Origin: Streptomyces sp. NRRL F-5135
Lineage (GTDB): Bacteria; Actinomycetota; Actinomycetes; Streptomycetales; Streptomycetaceae
Reading direction: 5' to 3'
NCBI RefSeq assembly: GCF_000719775.1
Contig: NZ_JOHR01000009.1
Coordinates: 416,450-480,449 of the forward strand
DNA: 64,000 nucleotides
The notes beneath the pieces were generated by a model. That model made no database searches and was not told where the DNA came from. It was given only the letters and a program-made list of their open reading frames with translations. Shown here in pieces: positions 47,372 through 56,437 of the stretch. The first letter of the stretch is position 1; each line of letters starts with the position of its first letter. The translations under genes and the position numbers were made by a program.

Positions 47372-47433
47372 CGCGGCGCGGCCGGCGCGGCGCGGCCGGC
47401 GCGGCGCGGCCGGCGCGGCGCGGCCGGCGCGGC
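47372..47433. repeat. Four perfect 14-bp GC-only tandem repeats
   Basis: The unit CGCGGCGCGGCCGG is repeated at 47372, 47386, 47400 and 47414 with a partial fifth, followed by CTCCGACCGG copies to about 47470. It lies between the acetyltransferase stop and the glycosylase start and contains many SacII/NaeI-like palindromes. It is non-coding. Confidence 0.9.
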
Positions 47434-47531
47434 ACCGACCGCCTCCGACCGGCTCCGACCGGCTCCGACGGAAGGTCCCGGACGGACCCGGGACGGGCCC
47501 GCTGTCAGTGGTGCCGTCTATCGTGCGGTCC

Positions 47532-48728
47532 ATGACGACTGTGCCGCCCGCCACCGCCGAGCTGTCCGCCGACGAAGCCCGCCGTATCGCGCTGCGCGCC
47601 CAGGGATTCCTCGGCGCCCCTGACCGGCGGGGCGGAGTGCGCGGGGTGCTGCGCCACCTCGGCGCGGTCCAGCTCGACACGATCTCGGTGCTCGCCCGGT
47701 CGCACGAGCTGATCCCGTACGCGCGGCTGGGCGCCGTCGGCCGCAAGGCGGTCGAGGACGCGTACTGGACGCCGCCCGCCGACGGCACGGCCCCGCCCCG
47801 GCCGCACGCCTTCGAGTACTGGTCGCACGCGGCCTGCGTCCTGCCGGTCGAGGAGTGGCCCTACTTCGCCTTCCGCCGACGCGCCTACCGGGCCCGCCCG
47901 CACTGGTACCACGAGCTGGCGGACGGCGCGTACGACGCCGTGATCAAGCAGCTGCGCGCGGAAGGTCCGCTGACCGCCACGGAACTGGGCGGCGCGAAGA
48001 ACGGCGGACCGTGGTGGGACTGGTCCGAGGCGAAGGTCGCCGTCGAGCGCGCGCTGATGTACGGCGAGGTCGTGTGCACGGGGCGGCGCGGCTGGAAGCG
48101 CGTCTACGACCTCGCCGAGCGGGCCGTCCCGGCCGAGCTGCTGCACGACGACCTCGACGACACCGAGTGCCTGCGCCGGCTCGTGGGGCTCGCGGGCCAG
48201 GCCCTCGGTGTGGGGACCCGCGCCGACATAGCCGACTACCACCGCCTCAAGGGGGAGCAGGTCGACGCGGTGATCTCCGCATCGGGGCTGGTACCCGTGA
48301 CCGTCCAGGGGTGGGGGAAGCCGGCCTGGGCCGACCCGGAGGCGCTGGCGACCGTCCCGCGTGGCCGGCACCGCACGACCCTGCTGTCCCCCTTCGACTC
48401 CCTCATCTGGGAGCGGGCCCGTACGGAGCGGATCTTCGGCTTCACGCACCGGCTGGAGGCGTACGTGCCCAAACCCAAGCGGGTGTACGGCTACTTCGCG
48501 ATGCCGCTGCTGTCCGGCGGCCGGCTGCTGGGCCGGGTCGACCCGGCCCGCGAGGGCGCCACCCTGGTGGCGAAGCAGGTGTCGCTGACCGGGCCGAAGG
48601 CCGTGCGCCCCATGGCCCGAGCGCTCCGCGAGGCGGCGGAGTGGGTGGGCTGCTCGGACGTACGGGTGGACCGGATCGACGCCCCGGAACTGCGCGCGCC
48701 CCTGGTCGAGGAACTCACCTCGCTCTGA
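47532..48728 (+). CDS. YcaQ/AlkZ-type DNA glycosylase (winged-helix, HTH_42 family)
   Basis: The 398-residue protein starts at ATG 47532. ALRAQGFLGAP and GVLRHLGAVQLDTISVLARSHELI carry the catalytic Gln47-x-Asp49 (QLD) of the YcaQ branch. Three winged-helix domains follow, with SEAKVAVERALMYGEVVCTGRRGWKRVYDLAERAVP and SPFDSLIWERARTERIFGF. These enzymes unhook interstrand crosslinks and remove bulky alkyl adducts. In Streptomyces some protect against self-made genotoxins; no biosynthetic cluster is present here. No strong ribosome site is visible, so the start is tentative. Confidence 0.88.
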   Translation: MTTVPPATAELSADEARRIALRAQGFLGAPDRRGGVRGVLRHLGAVQLDTISVLARSHELIPYARLGAVGRKAVEDAYWTPPADGTAPPRPHAFEYWSHAACVLPVEEWPYFAFRRRAYRARPHWYHELADGAYDAVIKQLRAEGPLTATELGGAKNGGPWWDWSEAKVAVERALMYGEVVCTGRRGWKRVYDLAERAVPAELLHDDLDDTECLRRLVGLAGQALGVGTRADIADYHRLKGEQVDAVISASGLVPVTVQGWGKPAWADPEALATVPRGRHRTTLLSPFDSLIWERARTERIFGFTHRLEAYVPKPKRVYGYFAMPLLSGGRLLGRVDPAREGATLVAKQVSLTGPKAVRPMARALREAAEWVGCSDVRVDRIDAPELRAPLVEELTSL

Positions 48729-48808
48729 AAGCCCGGCGGAACAGTCGTCCGCCGAAGCCGGCTCGCGCGACTGCCCTCATTCGCGAATGCCGCCACTCGC
48801 GGGGACCG

Positions 48809-49576
48809 TCAGCGGATCTCCAGGATCTTCTCGCGCATCGCGTAGACGACGGCCTCCATCCTGGAGTGCAGCTGGAGCTTCTCCAGGATGTTGCGGACAT
48901 GGTTCTTGACGGTGTTCTCGGAGATGAACAACTCCTTGGCGATGTCACGGTTGTTCATCCCCGTGGCCACCAGCTTGAGCACCTCCAGCTCCCGGTCGGT
49001 CAAGCGCGGGGCGGGGACGAGCCTGCGCTCGTCCGTGCGCTGGATCATCGACTTGAACTCGGTGAGCAACTTGGCGGCCATGGACGGACTGATCTGTGAC
49101 TGCCCGTCGGCCACCGCACGGATCGCGGTGGACACCTCGTCGGTGGAGATCTCCTTCAGGAGGTAGCCGGTGGCGCCCGCCTTGATCGCGTCGTAGAGAT
49201 CGGCCTCCTCGTCGCTGATCGTCAGCATGATGATTTTCGCGCTGGGTGCCACCTCCTTGATGGAGGTGCATGCCTCGATACCGCCGCGCTTGGGCATCCG
49301 GACATCCATCAGCACGATGTCCGGCAGCAGGTCCGCGGCCTTGTCCACCGCCTCCGCGCCGTCCCCGGCCTCCCCGACGACCTGGATGTCCTCTTCCTGC
49401 GCGAGAACGATCTCGAGCCCGCGCCGGAAGAGCGCGTGATCGTCCACCACCAGGACCCGGATCGGCTCCTTGCGGGAACCGTCCCGCCCGTCCTGGTCCC
49501 GCTCGGCATCGGACCGGGCACCGCCGAACGTCCCGTCGGCACCGTCCGCGCGCTGCACCGGTCCGAAGCTGTTCAT
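48809..49576 (-). CDS. NarL/FixJ-type response regulator (orphan)
   Basis: The 255-residue protein begins with about 37 variable residues, then the receiver domain (IRVLVVDDHALFRRG; phospho-acceptor Asp91 in VLMDVRMP; LLKEIS Lys). A LuxR HTH follows: RLTDRELEVLKLVATGMNNRDIAKELFISENTVKNHVRNI. ATG 49576 has a perfect GGGAGG site. No histidine kinase gene is adjacent, so it is an orphan regulator; it is encoded downstream of hpf. Confidence 0.95.
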   Translation of the reverse strand: MNSFGPVQRADGADGTFGGARSDAERDQDGRDGSRKEPIRVLVVDDHALFRRGLEIVLAQEEDIQVVGEAGDGAEAVDKAADLLPDIVLMDVRMPKRGGIEACTSIKEVAPSAKIIMLTISDEEADLYDAIKAGATGYLLKEISTDEVSTAIRAVADGQSQISPSMAAKLLTEFKSMIQRTDERRLVPAPRLTDRELEVLKLVATGMNNRDIAKELFISENTVKNHVRNILEKLQLHSRMEAVVYAMREKILEIR

Positions 49577-49760
49577 CGTTCCTCCCCCTGGAGGCCGGGG
49601 CCCGAAGGTCATGAGTGCTGCCCAACCGCAGTACTCGGGCGAGCCGTTGGCGTGCGCCCCCATGATTTCATGCCGCGAGGGGGAGCGGTGATCCTTGGGG
49701 AGAACAGGACGGGCCCCGAAGCGCGCGGGAGCATTCGGGGCACGCGTCCGAGCACGGCCC

Positions 49761-50453
49761 TCAGCCGCCGAGAGCGCCTCCGGCCCCGCCGACCTCCGAA
49801 TCGGCCAGGGGGTCCGTACGGAGGTGGATGACGCCGTAGTCGTAGGCATGGCGCCGGTAGACGACGCTCGGTTCCTTGGTGTCGGAGTCGATGAACAGAT
49901 AGAAGTCGTGACCGACCAGCTCCATTTCGTAGAGCGCCTGGTCGAGGGTCATGGGCGCGGCGACGTGGTTCTTCTCACGGACCACCAGCGGCCCTTCGCC
50001 CTGGACCCGGAGCGGGCCGACCATCGTGGTGGGTACGGCGGCCTCGTCGGGCTGCGGCTCGGGGCTCGCGCCGTTCGCGTTCAACTGGGCCACGCCAGGA
50101 ACGACATCGGGTACCTCGGCCGCCGACAGCCGCCCGTTTCCACGGCGGTTGTGGCGCTTCTCGTGCTGCTTGCGCAGCCGGGCCTCCAACTTGCCCGTGG
50201 CGAGATCGAGCGCCGCGTACGGATCGGCCGCCGCCGCCTCCGCACGGATCACGGGGCCGCGGGAGCGGAGCGTGATCTCCACTCGGTCGCACCGGTCGGC
50301 CTGCCGCGGGTTGTGCTCCTTGGACACCTCGACGTCGAGGCTGATCACCTTGCCGTCGAGCTTCTGGATCTTCTCCAGCTTCAGCTTCTCGGCCACGTGC
50401 TTGCGGAACCGCTCGGGCACCTCGGTCTTGCGGCCCTTGACGACGATGTCCAC
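49761..50453 (-). CDS. hpf: Ribosome hibernation promoting factor, long form
   Basis: The 230-residue protein starts at GTG 50453 (VDIVVKGRKTEVPERFRKHV) with GGAG seven bases upstream; an ATG at 50486 gives 11 more residues. The N-terminal ribosome-binding domain ends near ARLRKQHEKRHNRRG; after a linker, the C-terminal dimerisation domain is VVREKNHVAAPMTLDQALYEMELVGHDFYLF (read as VVREKNH, then MTLDQALYEM and GHDFYLFID). The long form forms 100S ribosome dimers in stationary phase or stress. Confidence 0.96.
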   Translation of the reverse strand: MDIVVKGRKTEVPERFRKHVAEKLKLEKIQKLDGKVISLDVEVSKEHNPRQADRCDRVEITLRSRGPVIRAEAAAADPYAALDLATGKLEARLRKQHEKRHNRRGNGRLSAAEVPDVVPGVAQLNANGASPEPQPDEAAVPTTMVGPLRVQGEGPLVVREKNHVAAPMTLDQALYEMELVGHDFYLFIDSDTKEPSVVYRRHAYDYGVIHLRTDPLADSEVGGAGGALGG

Positions 50454-50493
50454 GCAGAACTCCGTTCCCGGATCACTCCGCCTCATCGCGGAG

Positions 50494-50673
50494 TTACTCC
50501 CTGTTGCACCAGACCCCAGTCATCTCCGGGGCCTCGGACTTGGCGACTTTCACCTCCTCCTCCCCCGTCGGCATGATCCCCACCCCCACGAATCCCGAGG
50601 TCTGAAAACGCCGAAGGCAACACCACCGCATTCCACGGGTCACGGCATTCCGCCACTCCTCATAACCGAACAT
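50494..50673 (-). CDS. Possible 59-residue leader ORF ahead of hpf
   Basis: An ATG with GAGAGG upstream opens a 59-codon frame (MFGYEEWRNAVTRGMRW...TGVWCNRE) ending in TAA seven bases before the alternative hpf ATG. It fills most of the 314-bp comF-hpf gap. Third-position GC is lower than in neighbouring genes (roughly 80%) and no family is recognised. It could be a translated leader regulating hpf, or chance. The rest of the gap shows only the AT-richer promoter-like stretch at 50620-50760. Confidence 0.25.
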   Translation of the reverse strand: MFGYEEWRNAVTRGMRWCCLRRFQTSGFVGVGIMPTGEEEVKVAKSEAPEMTGVWCNRE

Positions 50674-50767
50674 AGCCCTCTCGGGCCCGTGCCGACACCC
50701 GCTACCGGCACGTACCTCTGTTCAGCTGTTTTCTTCCCTCTCCATCTGAAACGAAGCAAGATCCAGG

Positions 50768-51541
50768 TCAGTTCCGGTTGATTTCGAAGGAGAGCGCCGG
50801 CGCGGCCACGACCGCCGCGCTCACCTGTACGCGGGCGGACATCGCCGCCCCGGGCAGCGCCGCCCCGGCAACCGCCGGCGAGACGGACGAGGCCACCGGC
50901 ACCATCGCGGCGCGCAGGGCCCGCGCCGCCTCGGCGAGCGAGGCACCGGTCGTCATGAGGTCGTCCACCAGCACGACCCGGCCGGCCGCCAGCAACCGCG
51001 CGCCGCCGACGGGCACCTCCAGCGCGCCGGACAGATTCACCGCACGCTGGCGCGCGCCGAGGCCCGACTGGTCCGCCACCGTACGTCGCTGTCCGAGCAC
51101 CGGCAGCACCCGCCCCGGCCGCCCCGCGCGCCGCAGCTCGGCCGCCGCGGCCAGCGCGATCCGCCGTGCCGCGTCATGACCACGCGCCCCGACCGCGCGC
51201 CGGGTGGACGGCACCGGGACCAGCAGCAGCGGCCCCACGCCCGTACCCGGCGGTACTGCCGCCTGCACCGCACCGGCCAGCGCCCGCCCCAGCGGGGCCG
51301 CCAGCCCGAGCGCCCCACGCTCCTTGTGCGCCAGCAGCACGGCCCGTACGGCGTCCTCGTACGGCGCGGCCGCGTGGACCACCGGCAGCCCCGCGGGCTC
51401 CGGCGCCGGGCGCACCCGGCCCGCCCACGTCCCGTACAGCGCACGACCGCAGTCGTCGCACAACGGTGTCCTGGGACTGCCACAGCCGCCACAGGCGGCC
51501 GGCAGCACCAGGCCGGTGATCTCCCGCCACCACCCGCGCAT
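50768..51541 (-). CDS. ComF family phosphoribosyltransferase-like protein
   Basis: The 257-residue protein begins MRGWWREITGLVLPAACGGC. Cys17, Cys20, Cys28 and Cys31 form the N-terminal zinc site (CGGC...CDDC). The C-terminal PRT fold has RGHDAARRIALAAA, VADQSGLGARQRAVNLSGAL and the PRPP loop VVLVDDLMTTGASL. ComF proteins are linked to DNA uptake in competent bacteria; in Streptomyces the role is undefined. It lies between lpqB and hpf on the minus strand. Confidence 0.93.
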   Translation of the reverse strand: MRGWWREITGLVLPAACGGCGSPRTPLCDDCGRALYGTWAGRVRPAPEPAGLPVVHAAAPYEDAVRAVLLAHKERGALGLAAPLGRALAGAVQAAVPPGTGVGPLLLVPVPSTRRAVGARGHDAARRIALAAAAELRRAGRPGRVLPVLGQRRTVADQSGLGARQRAVNLSGALEVPVGGARLLAAGRVVLVDDLMTTGASLAEAARALRAAMVPVASSVSPAVAGAALPGAAMSARVQVSAAVVAAPALSFEINRN

Positions 51542-51775
51542 GCCAGACACTGTGCCAACGACCGGGCGCCCCGGCCAACCCCCTGTGGACAACTTCCCCG
51601 GGCGGACAGACCGGGGAGGGGCACGGAACCGACGGCCGAAAAGGCATCGGCGGACCGTGGCCGGACAAGGCCGACGAGCCGGAACGCCGCAGGCCGGCCG
51701 GGACGAACCCGGTCAGCCGGGCCGGCCGGCACGATCCCCGTCGGCCGGGCCGACCGGTGGCGGGGACAGTTCCGG

Positions 51776-53638
51776 TCAGCCCGGATACACCGGTGACGAC
51801 CCCGTCTCGACCATGGTCTGCCAGTTCGCCCCGCTGGGCAGCCGTACGATCCCGGCATCCTGGGAATCCGCCACCAGCGGCTGGTTCTCGTCATCCCCCG
51901 CCGCGATCGCCGTCACCTGGTTCACGCCGGGCAGCACACCGGACGCCGACGTGGACCCGTCGGTCTGTATGTAGCGCACCTGCTGCACTCCGCCGGCCTC
52001 CTTGCCGACCACGACCAGGCGGCTCGGCCCCGCCCACGACATGGCGGTCACCGTCTCCATCTGCGGTGCCGCCGATTGCAGCTCCGCCACCGAGACCACG
52101 GGGTCGGTGGCGTCGGCATGCCGCTCCACGCGCCCGATCTGCAGCATGGTGCGCCCGTCCTTCGACAGCTGCAGCGCGATCCGCACGCCGTCCGCCGACA
52201 CCCGCAGCCCCTTGATGCGCGCACCGTCCAGTCCCTCGACGGTGACGGTCTGCGGCGTCCCCTTGCCGCCGGCGAATCGCAGCAGGCGCGGCTCGTCGGG
52301 GTTCCGGTCCGCGACCCACAGATCGCCGCGCCCGTCCCAGCTGGGTGCCGTCAGCCGGTCCTCCGGCCCGGTGCCATGACTGGAAACCAGCGGGTCGCCC
52401 AGCTCGCTGTCCGAGAGGATCGACGACACATACAGCGACTTGCCGTCCCCGGTCACCCCCGCCGCGCGCCTCTCGTCACGCGCCACCCCGACCGCGCCGA
52501 GCTTCACGGTCCCGTCGCCGAACGGCCCGGCCACCGGCGTCGGGCTGCCGGGCTCCTCGTTACCCGCCCGCAGGAGGGCCAGCCGTCCGGGCTCGTCCAC
52601 GTAGTACGGATCGTCGCCGCGTCCCGTACCACGGTCGGCGGCGAACTCCTCGGCCTGATCCCCGCTGAGCACACAGAGCGAGGATCCGTCGGCCAGCAGC
52701 TCGACCTGCCCGACAGGGGTGGCAGTGAGGTCCCGCAGGGTGAACAGCAGCTGCGCCGCCATCTTCCGGCACTGGGTCCGCCCCGCCTTGGCCGCCTTGC
52801 CGTTCAGCGGCACCTTGAGCGCGTTGCGGTCGTCGAACTCCAGCGTTCTGGTGTCCTTCTCCAGCCCCGTGCCCTGGGGAAAGGCCGACTCGACAACCGG
52901 CTTCAACCAGTTGGTCGGACCGTCGAGGAGCACCTTCACCGCCTGGGTGACGGGATCCATCCGCGTGGTGGGGTCTATCCGCTGCCGGATGTAGACGGGG
53001 TCGGCGACGAGCGAGTTCTGCTCCGAGGCGAAGTAGTACTTGTTCACGGAACGGTAGTTCCGCTGGAAGTCCGACTCCCCCAGCACGAGCCCCTGCGGCA
53101 GGCTGTCTATCCGCCATTCCTTCTTGCCGTCCGCCACGGTCTGCTGCACGAGGTGGATGGCCTGGTTGTACGTCGCGGGCTCCGCCGGGTGGTAGACGTG
53201 GGAGGCGTCCACATCGGCGATCCGGTCGCCGTACAGCGGGTACGTGAGACCCGGGCCCTGACCACTGGCCGGTTCCTTGGGGCCCGCGGGGTCCGGGGCG
53301 GTGCGCAGCACCGTCGTACCGGCCCCCGGCTCCCAGTAGTCCGACGCCGCCTTCGTCAGATACTTCCTGGCCATCGCGAAATCCGGGTCGTCACTGGTCA
53401 TGGCCTCGAGGAAGCCATCGACGATCTCGTCGGGCTCCGCCTTCTCACGCGGCGGCACGGCATAGACCCGGACCTGCGACTCGCCCGCCGGTGACGCCTT
53501 GACCGGCTCCACCTCGCCGCTGTCCGGGACCGAGCCGCAACCGCTCAGCAGCAGCCCCAGCGTTCCCAGCAGCACCACCGGCGAGGTGATACGCCGCCTC
53601 CGGCCCAAGCCGTACCGACGACCGCGGTCAGCGCCCAC
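51776..53638 (-). CDS. lpqB: Lipoprotein LpqB
   Basis: The 620-residue lipoprotein starts at GTG 53638 (VGADRGRRYGLGRRRR) with GGGAGG upstream. Lipobox LLSGC gives acylated Cys34. The N-terminal GerMN region includes AVPPREKAEPDEIVDGFLEAM and VTQAVKVLLDGPTNWLKPVVESAFPQGTGL in two parts; the C-terminal half is a beta-propeller-like LpqB domain (SWDGRGDLWVADRNPDEPRLL, MSWAGPSRLVVVGKE). LpqB works with MtrAB in cell-wall and developmental control. The start overlaps mtrB by 11 bases, so the genes are coupled. Confidence 0.95.
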   Translation of the reverse strand: MGADRGRRYGLGRRRRITSPVVLLGTLGLLLSGCGSVPDSGEVEPVKASPAGESQVRVYAVPPREKAEPDEIVDGFLEAMTSDDPDFAMARKYLTKAASDYWEPGAGTTVLRTAPDPAGPKEPASGQGPGLTYPLYGDRIADVDASHVYHPAEPATYNQAIHLVQQTVADGKKEWRIDSLPQGLVLGESDFQRNYRSVNKYYFASEQNSLVADPVYIRQRIDPTTRMDPVTQAVKVLLDGPTNWLKPVVESAFPQGTGLEKDTRTLEFDDRNALKVPLNGKAAKAGRTQCRKMAAQLLFTLRDLTATPVGQVELLADGSSLCVLSGDQAEEFAADRGTGRGDDPYYVDEPGRLALLRAGNEEPGSPTPVAGPFGDGTVKLGAVGVARDERRAAGVTGDGKSLYVSSILSDSELGDPLVSSHGTGPEDRLTAPSWDGRGDLWVADRNPDEPRLLRFAGGKGTPQTVTVEGLDGARIKGLRVSADGVRIALQLSKDGRTMLQIGRVERHADATDPVVSVAELQSAAPQMETVTAMSWAGPSRLVVVGKEAGGVQQVRYIQTDGSTSASGVLPGVNQVTAIAAGDDENQPLVADSQDAGIVRLPSGANWQTMVETGSSPVYPG

Positions 53639-55751
53639 GTACCGTGTCCTCCCGATCCGGCGCCCCATGCCGCTCGTGCTTCTCACGCTTCTCGTCGTCC
53701 GTCCCGCTCGCCGCCGTGTCCCGGCCCTCCGGACCGCTCTGCCCGGAGGAGTCGCCCGAACGCCGCCCCGAGGAGTTCGTGTGGCGCTCCGCGGAGGGGC
53801 GCGGCACCACCCGGGCACCGCTGCCGGGCAACGCCGCCGGATCCACCGCCGCCGCGGCCGCGCCGACGGCCGGAGAGGCGGCGCCCGGCAGTACGGGCCG
53901 GTCGGGCCGTGGCTGGGCCGGCACACTCGACAGCCGCTGGCCGCCTTCCTTGCGCTCCGGGGCGCCCGCGCGCTCGCGGTTGCGCCGGGAGTCCTCGGGC
54001 TCCAGCGGTATGGGCGAGCCGCGCAGCGCCTCGTCCGCCGTACGGGGCAGGGTCAGCCGGAACTGGGAGCCCCCGCCGGGCTCGCCCCAGGCCTGCAGCC
54101 AGCCGCCGTGCAGCCGCGCGTCCTCCACGGCGATCGACAGCCCGAGCCCGGTGCCTCCGGTGGTACGCGCCCGGGCGGGGTCGGCCCGCCAGAAGCGGTT
54201 GAAGACCCGGGTGGCCTCGCCGGGCTTGAGCCCCACCCCGTAGTCGCGCACGGCCACCGCGACCGCCCCGCCCGCCGCGCCCATCCGTACGACGACGTCG
54301 CGGCCCTCCCCGTGCTCGACGGCGTTCACAACCAGGTTGCGCAGCACCCGCTCGACCCGGCGGGCGTCGGCCTCCGCGACCACCGGCTGATCGTCCCCGA
54401 CGACCCGGATCCGGCTGCCCTTGCGCTCGGCCAGCGGCTCGGCGCCGCCGATCACCCGCCGTACCACGTCCCGCAGGTCTATCGGCTCGGCCTCCAACGC
54501 AGCCGCCCCCGCGTCGAACCGGCTGATCTCCAGCAGGTCCGACAGGAGCGACTCGAAACGGTCGAGCTGGTCCCCGAGCAGCTCCGCCGACCGCGCCGTC
54601 ACCGGATCGAAGTCACCGCGTGCCTCGTGGATGACGTCGGCGGCCATCCGTACGGTCGTCAGCGGCGTGCGCAGTTCGTGCGAGACGTCGGAGACGAAGC
54701 GCCGCTGCATCCGGGAGAGCTCCTCCAGCTGCTGGATCTTGAGCTGGAGGTTCTGCGCCATCTTGTTGAACGCTTCGCCGAGCCGGGCGATGTCGTCCTC
54801 GCCGGTGACCTTCATCCGCTCCTGGAGCCGGCCGGTCGAGAGCCGCTCCGCGATCCCGGCGGCCATCCGTACGGGCGTCACGACCTGCCGCACCACCAGC
54901 CAGGCGATGGCCCCGAGCAGTACGACGACGAACAGCCCCGCCGTCGCGATCGTCCCGTTGACCAGGTTGAGCGACTGCTGCTCCTGGGTCAGCGGAAAGA
55001 GGTAGTAGAGCTCGTAGGCGTTGCCGTCGATGTCGTTCAGCCGCTTGCCGATGATCAGCCCCGGCTCCGGCTCACGGGCCTCGGTCGCGCCGGTGTAACT
55101 GATCTTGGCGTACGTCTGGTACACCCCGGTGCCCTGGGCCACCGCGCTCCGCAGATCGGCGGGAACGCTGGAGAAATCCACCCCGCCCGAGACCCGGGGC
55201 GCCCTGCTCGTGGAGGCCACGTCCTGCGTGTCCGTGCTGAGCGCCACCACGTTGAACGCCCCGGGGCCGCCACTGGCGAGCTGTTCCACCAGGTCGGACC
55301 GCCAGTTGACCGAGTTCTGCGTCTTCCCGCCGCCCGAGTCGCCGTCGCGGCCACCGATCGCGGCCGACGCGTCGGCCTTCTCCTTCGCCACGGTGAACCC
55401 ACCGGCCGCCTGGCTCTGTGCCGCCTTCTCCTTGGCCTCGAGCAGGCCGTTGCGCACCTGCCCGATGACGACGATCCCCAGCAACAGCACCACGCCGAGC
55501 GACATCAGCAGCGTGGTCACGACCACCCGCAACTGGATGTTGCGCCGCCACAACCGGACGGCCGGCAGCAGCGGGCGCCTCACCCAGCGCACCAGCAGCC
55601 GCAGCACCGGCCCGCCCGGCGAACCGTCCTGGAGCAACCGACCGCTGCGCACCAGCCGGGCGAACCACACGAACGCACGCCCCGGACCGGCGGCCCGCCC
55701 CATGCGGCCCCCTTGCTTCCCGGACTTCGGCGCAGCGCCGCCGCCGGTCAT
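53628..55751 (-). CDS. mtrB: Sensor histidine kinase MtrB
   Basis: The 707-residue kinase (ATG 55751, MTGGGAAPKSGKQ) has two membrane helices (VVVTTLLMSLGVVLLLGIVVI and VNGTIATAGLFVVVLLGAIAW) flanking an outside sensor domain, then HAMP, the phospho-His in FVSDVSHELRTPLT, and ATPase boxes NLVVNAVEHGEG, RDYGVGL and GGTGLGLSIAVED. A C-terminal disordered Pro/Arg tail of about 140 residues follows. It phosphorylates MtrA and controls sporulation, antibiotic production and wall growth. Its start lies 1 base after the mtrA stop; a GTG at 55781 is an alternative. Confidence 0.96.
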   Translation of the reverse strand: MTGGGAAPKSGKQGGRMGRAAGPGRAFVWFARLVRSGRLLQDGSPGGPVLRLLVRWVRRPLLPAVRLWRRNIQLRVVVTTLLMSLGVVLLLGIVVIGQVRNGLLEAKEKAAQSQAAGGFTVAKEKADASAAIGGRDGDSGGGKTQNSVNWRSDLVEQLASGGPGAFNVVALSTDTQDVASTSRAPRVSGGVDFSSVPADLRSAVAQGTGVYQTYAKISYTGATEAREPEPGLIIGKRLNDIDGNAYELYYLFPLTQEQQSLNLVNGTIATAGLFVVVLLGAIAWLVVRQVVTPVRMAAGIAERLSTGRLQERMKVTGEDDIARLGEAFNKMAQNLQLKIQQLEELSRMQRRFVSDVSHELRTPLTTVRMAADVIHEARGDFDPVTARSAELLGDQLDRFESLLSDLLEISRFDAGAAALEAEPIDLRDVVRRVIGGAEPLAERKGSRIRVVGDDQPVVAEADARRVERVLRNLVVNAVEHGEGRDVVVRMGAAGGAVAVAVRDYGVGLKPGEATRVFNRFWRADPARARTTGGTGLGLSIAVEDARLHGGWLQAWGEPGGGSQFRLTLPRTADEALRGSPIPLEPEDSRRNRERAGAPERKEGGQRLSSVPAQPRPDRPVLPGAASPAVGAAAAAVDPAALPGSGARVVPRPSAERHTNSSGRRSGDSSGQSGPEGRDTAASGTDDEKREKHERHGAPDREDTVRGR

Positions 55752-55752
55752 G

Positions 55753-56430
55753 TCAGCTCGGTCCTGCCTTGTACCCGACACCGCGGACGGTCACCACGAT
55801 CTCCGGCCGCTCGGGGTCCTTCTCGACCTTGGACCGCAGCCGCTGGACATGCACATTGACCAGCCGGGTGTCCGCGGCGTGCCGGTAGCCCCACACCTGC
55901 TCCAGGAGCACCTCACGGGTGAACACCTGCCACGGCTTGCGCGCCAGCGCCACCAGCAGGTCGAACTCCAGCGGAGTCAGGGCGATGGACTGCCCGTCCC
56001 GCTTCACCGAGTGCCCCGCGACATCGATGACCAGGTCACCTATGACCAGTTGTTCCGGCGCGGGCTCCTCCGACCTGCGCAGCCGCGCCCTGATCCGGGC
56101 CACCAGTTCCTTGGGCTTGAACGGCTTGACGATGTAGTCGTCGGCGCCGGACTCCAGGCCGACCACCACATCGACCGTGTCGCTCTTGGCTGTCAGCATG
56201 ACGACCGGCACCCCGGACTCGGCCCTGATGAGCCGGCACACCTCGATACCGTCCCGCCCGGGCAGCATGAGATCCAGCAGCACCAGATCCGGCTTCGTCT
56301 CCCGGAAGGCGGCCAGCGCCTTGTCCCCGTCCGCTACAAACGAGGGCTCGAAACCTTCACCACGGAGCACAATCCCGAGCATCTCGGCCAGTGCGGTGTC
56401 GTCATCGACGACAAGGACACGTCCCTTCAT
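55753..56430 (-). CDS. mtrA: Response regulator MtrA
   Basis: The 225-residue OmpR-type regulator begins MKGRVLVVDDDTALAEMLGI. Asp53 in LLDLMLPGRDG is the phospho-acceptor; TAKSD and IVKPFKPKELVARI follow. The winged helix has LTPLEFDLLVALARKPWQV and RLVNVHVQRLRSKVEKDPE. MtrA governs development, antibiotic and nitrogen genes in Streptomyces. It lies 7 bp after mtnA and ahead of mtrB, so all four genes mtnA-mtrA-mtrB-lpqB look like one transcription unit, although mtrA may also have its own promoter inside mtnA. Confidence 0.98.
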   Translation of the reverse strand: MKGRVLVVDDDTALAEMLGIVLRGEGFEPSFVADGDKALAAFRETKPDLVLLDLMLPGRDGIEVCRLIRAESGVPVVMLTAKSDTVDVVVGLESGADDYIVKPFKPKELVARIRARLRRSEEPAPEQLVIGDLVIDVAGHSVKRDGQSIALTPLEFDLLVALARKPWQVFTREVLLEQVWGYRHAADTRLVNVHVQRLRSKVEKDPERPEIVVTVRGVGYKAGPS

Positions 56431-56437
56431 ACCGACA

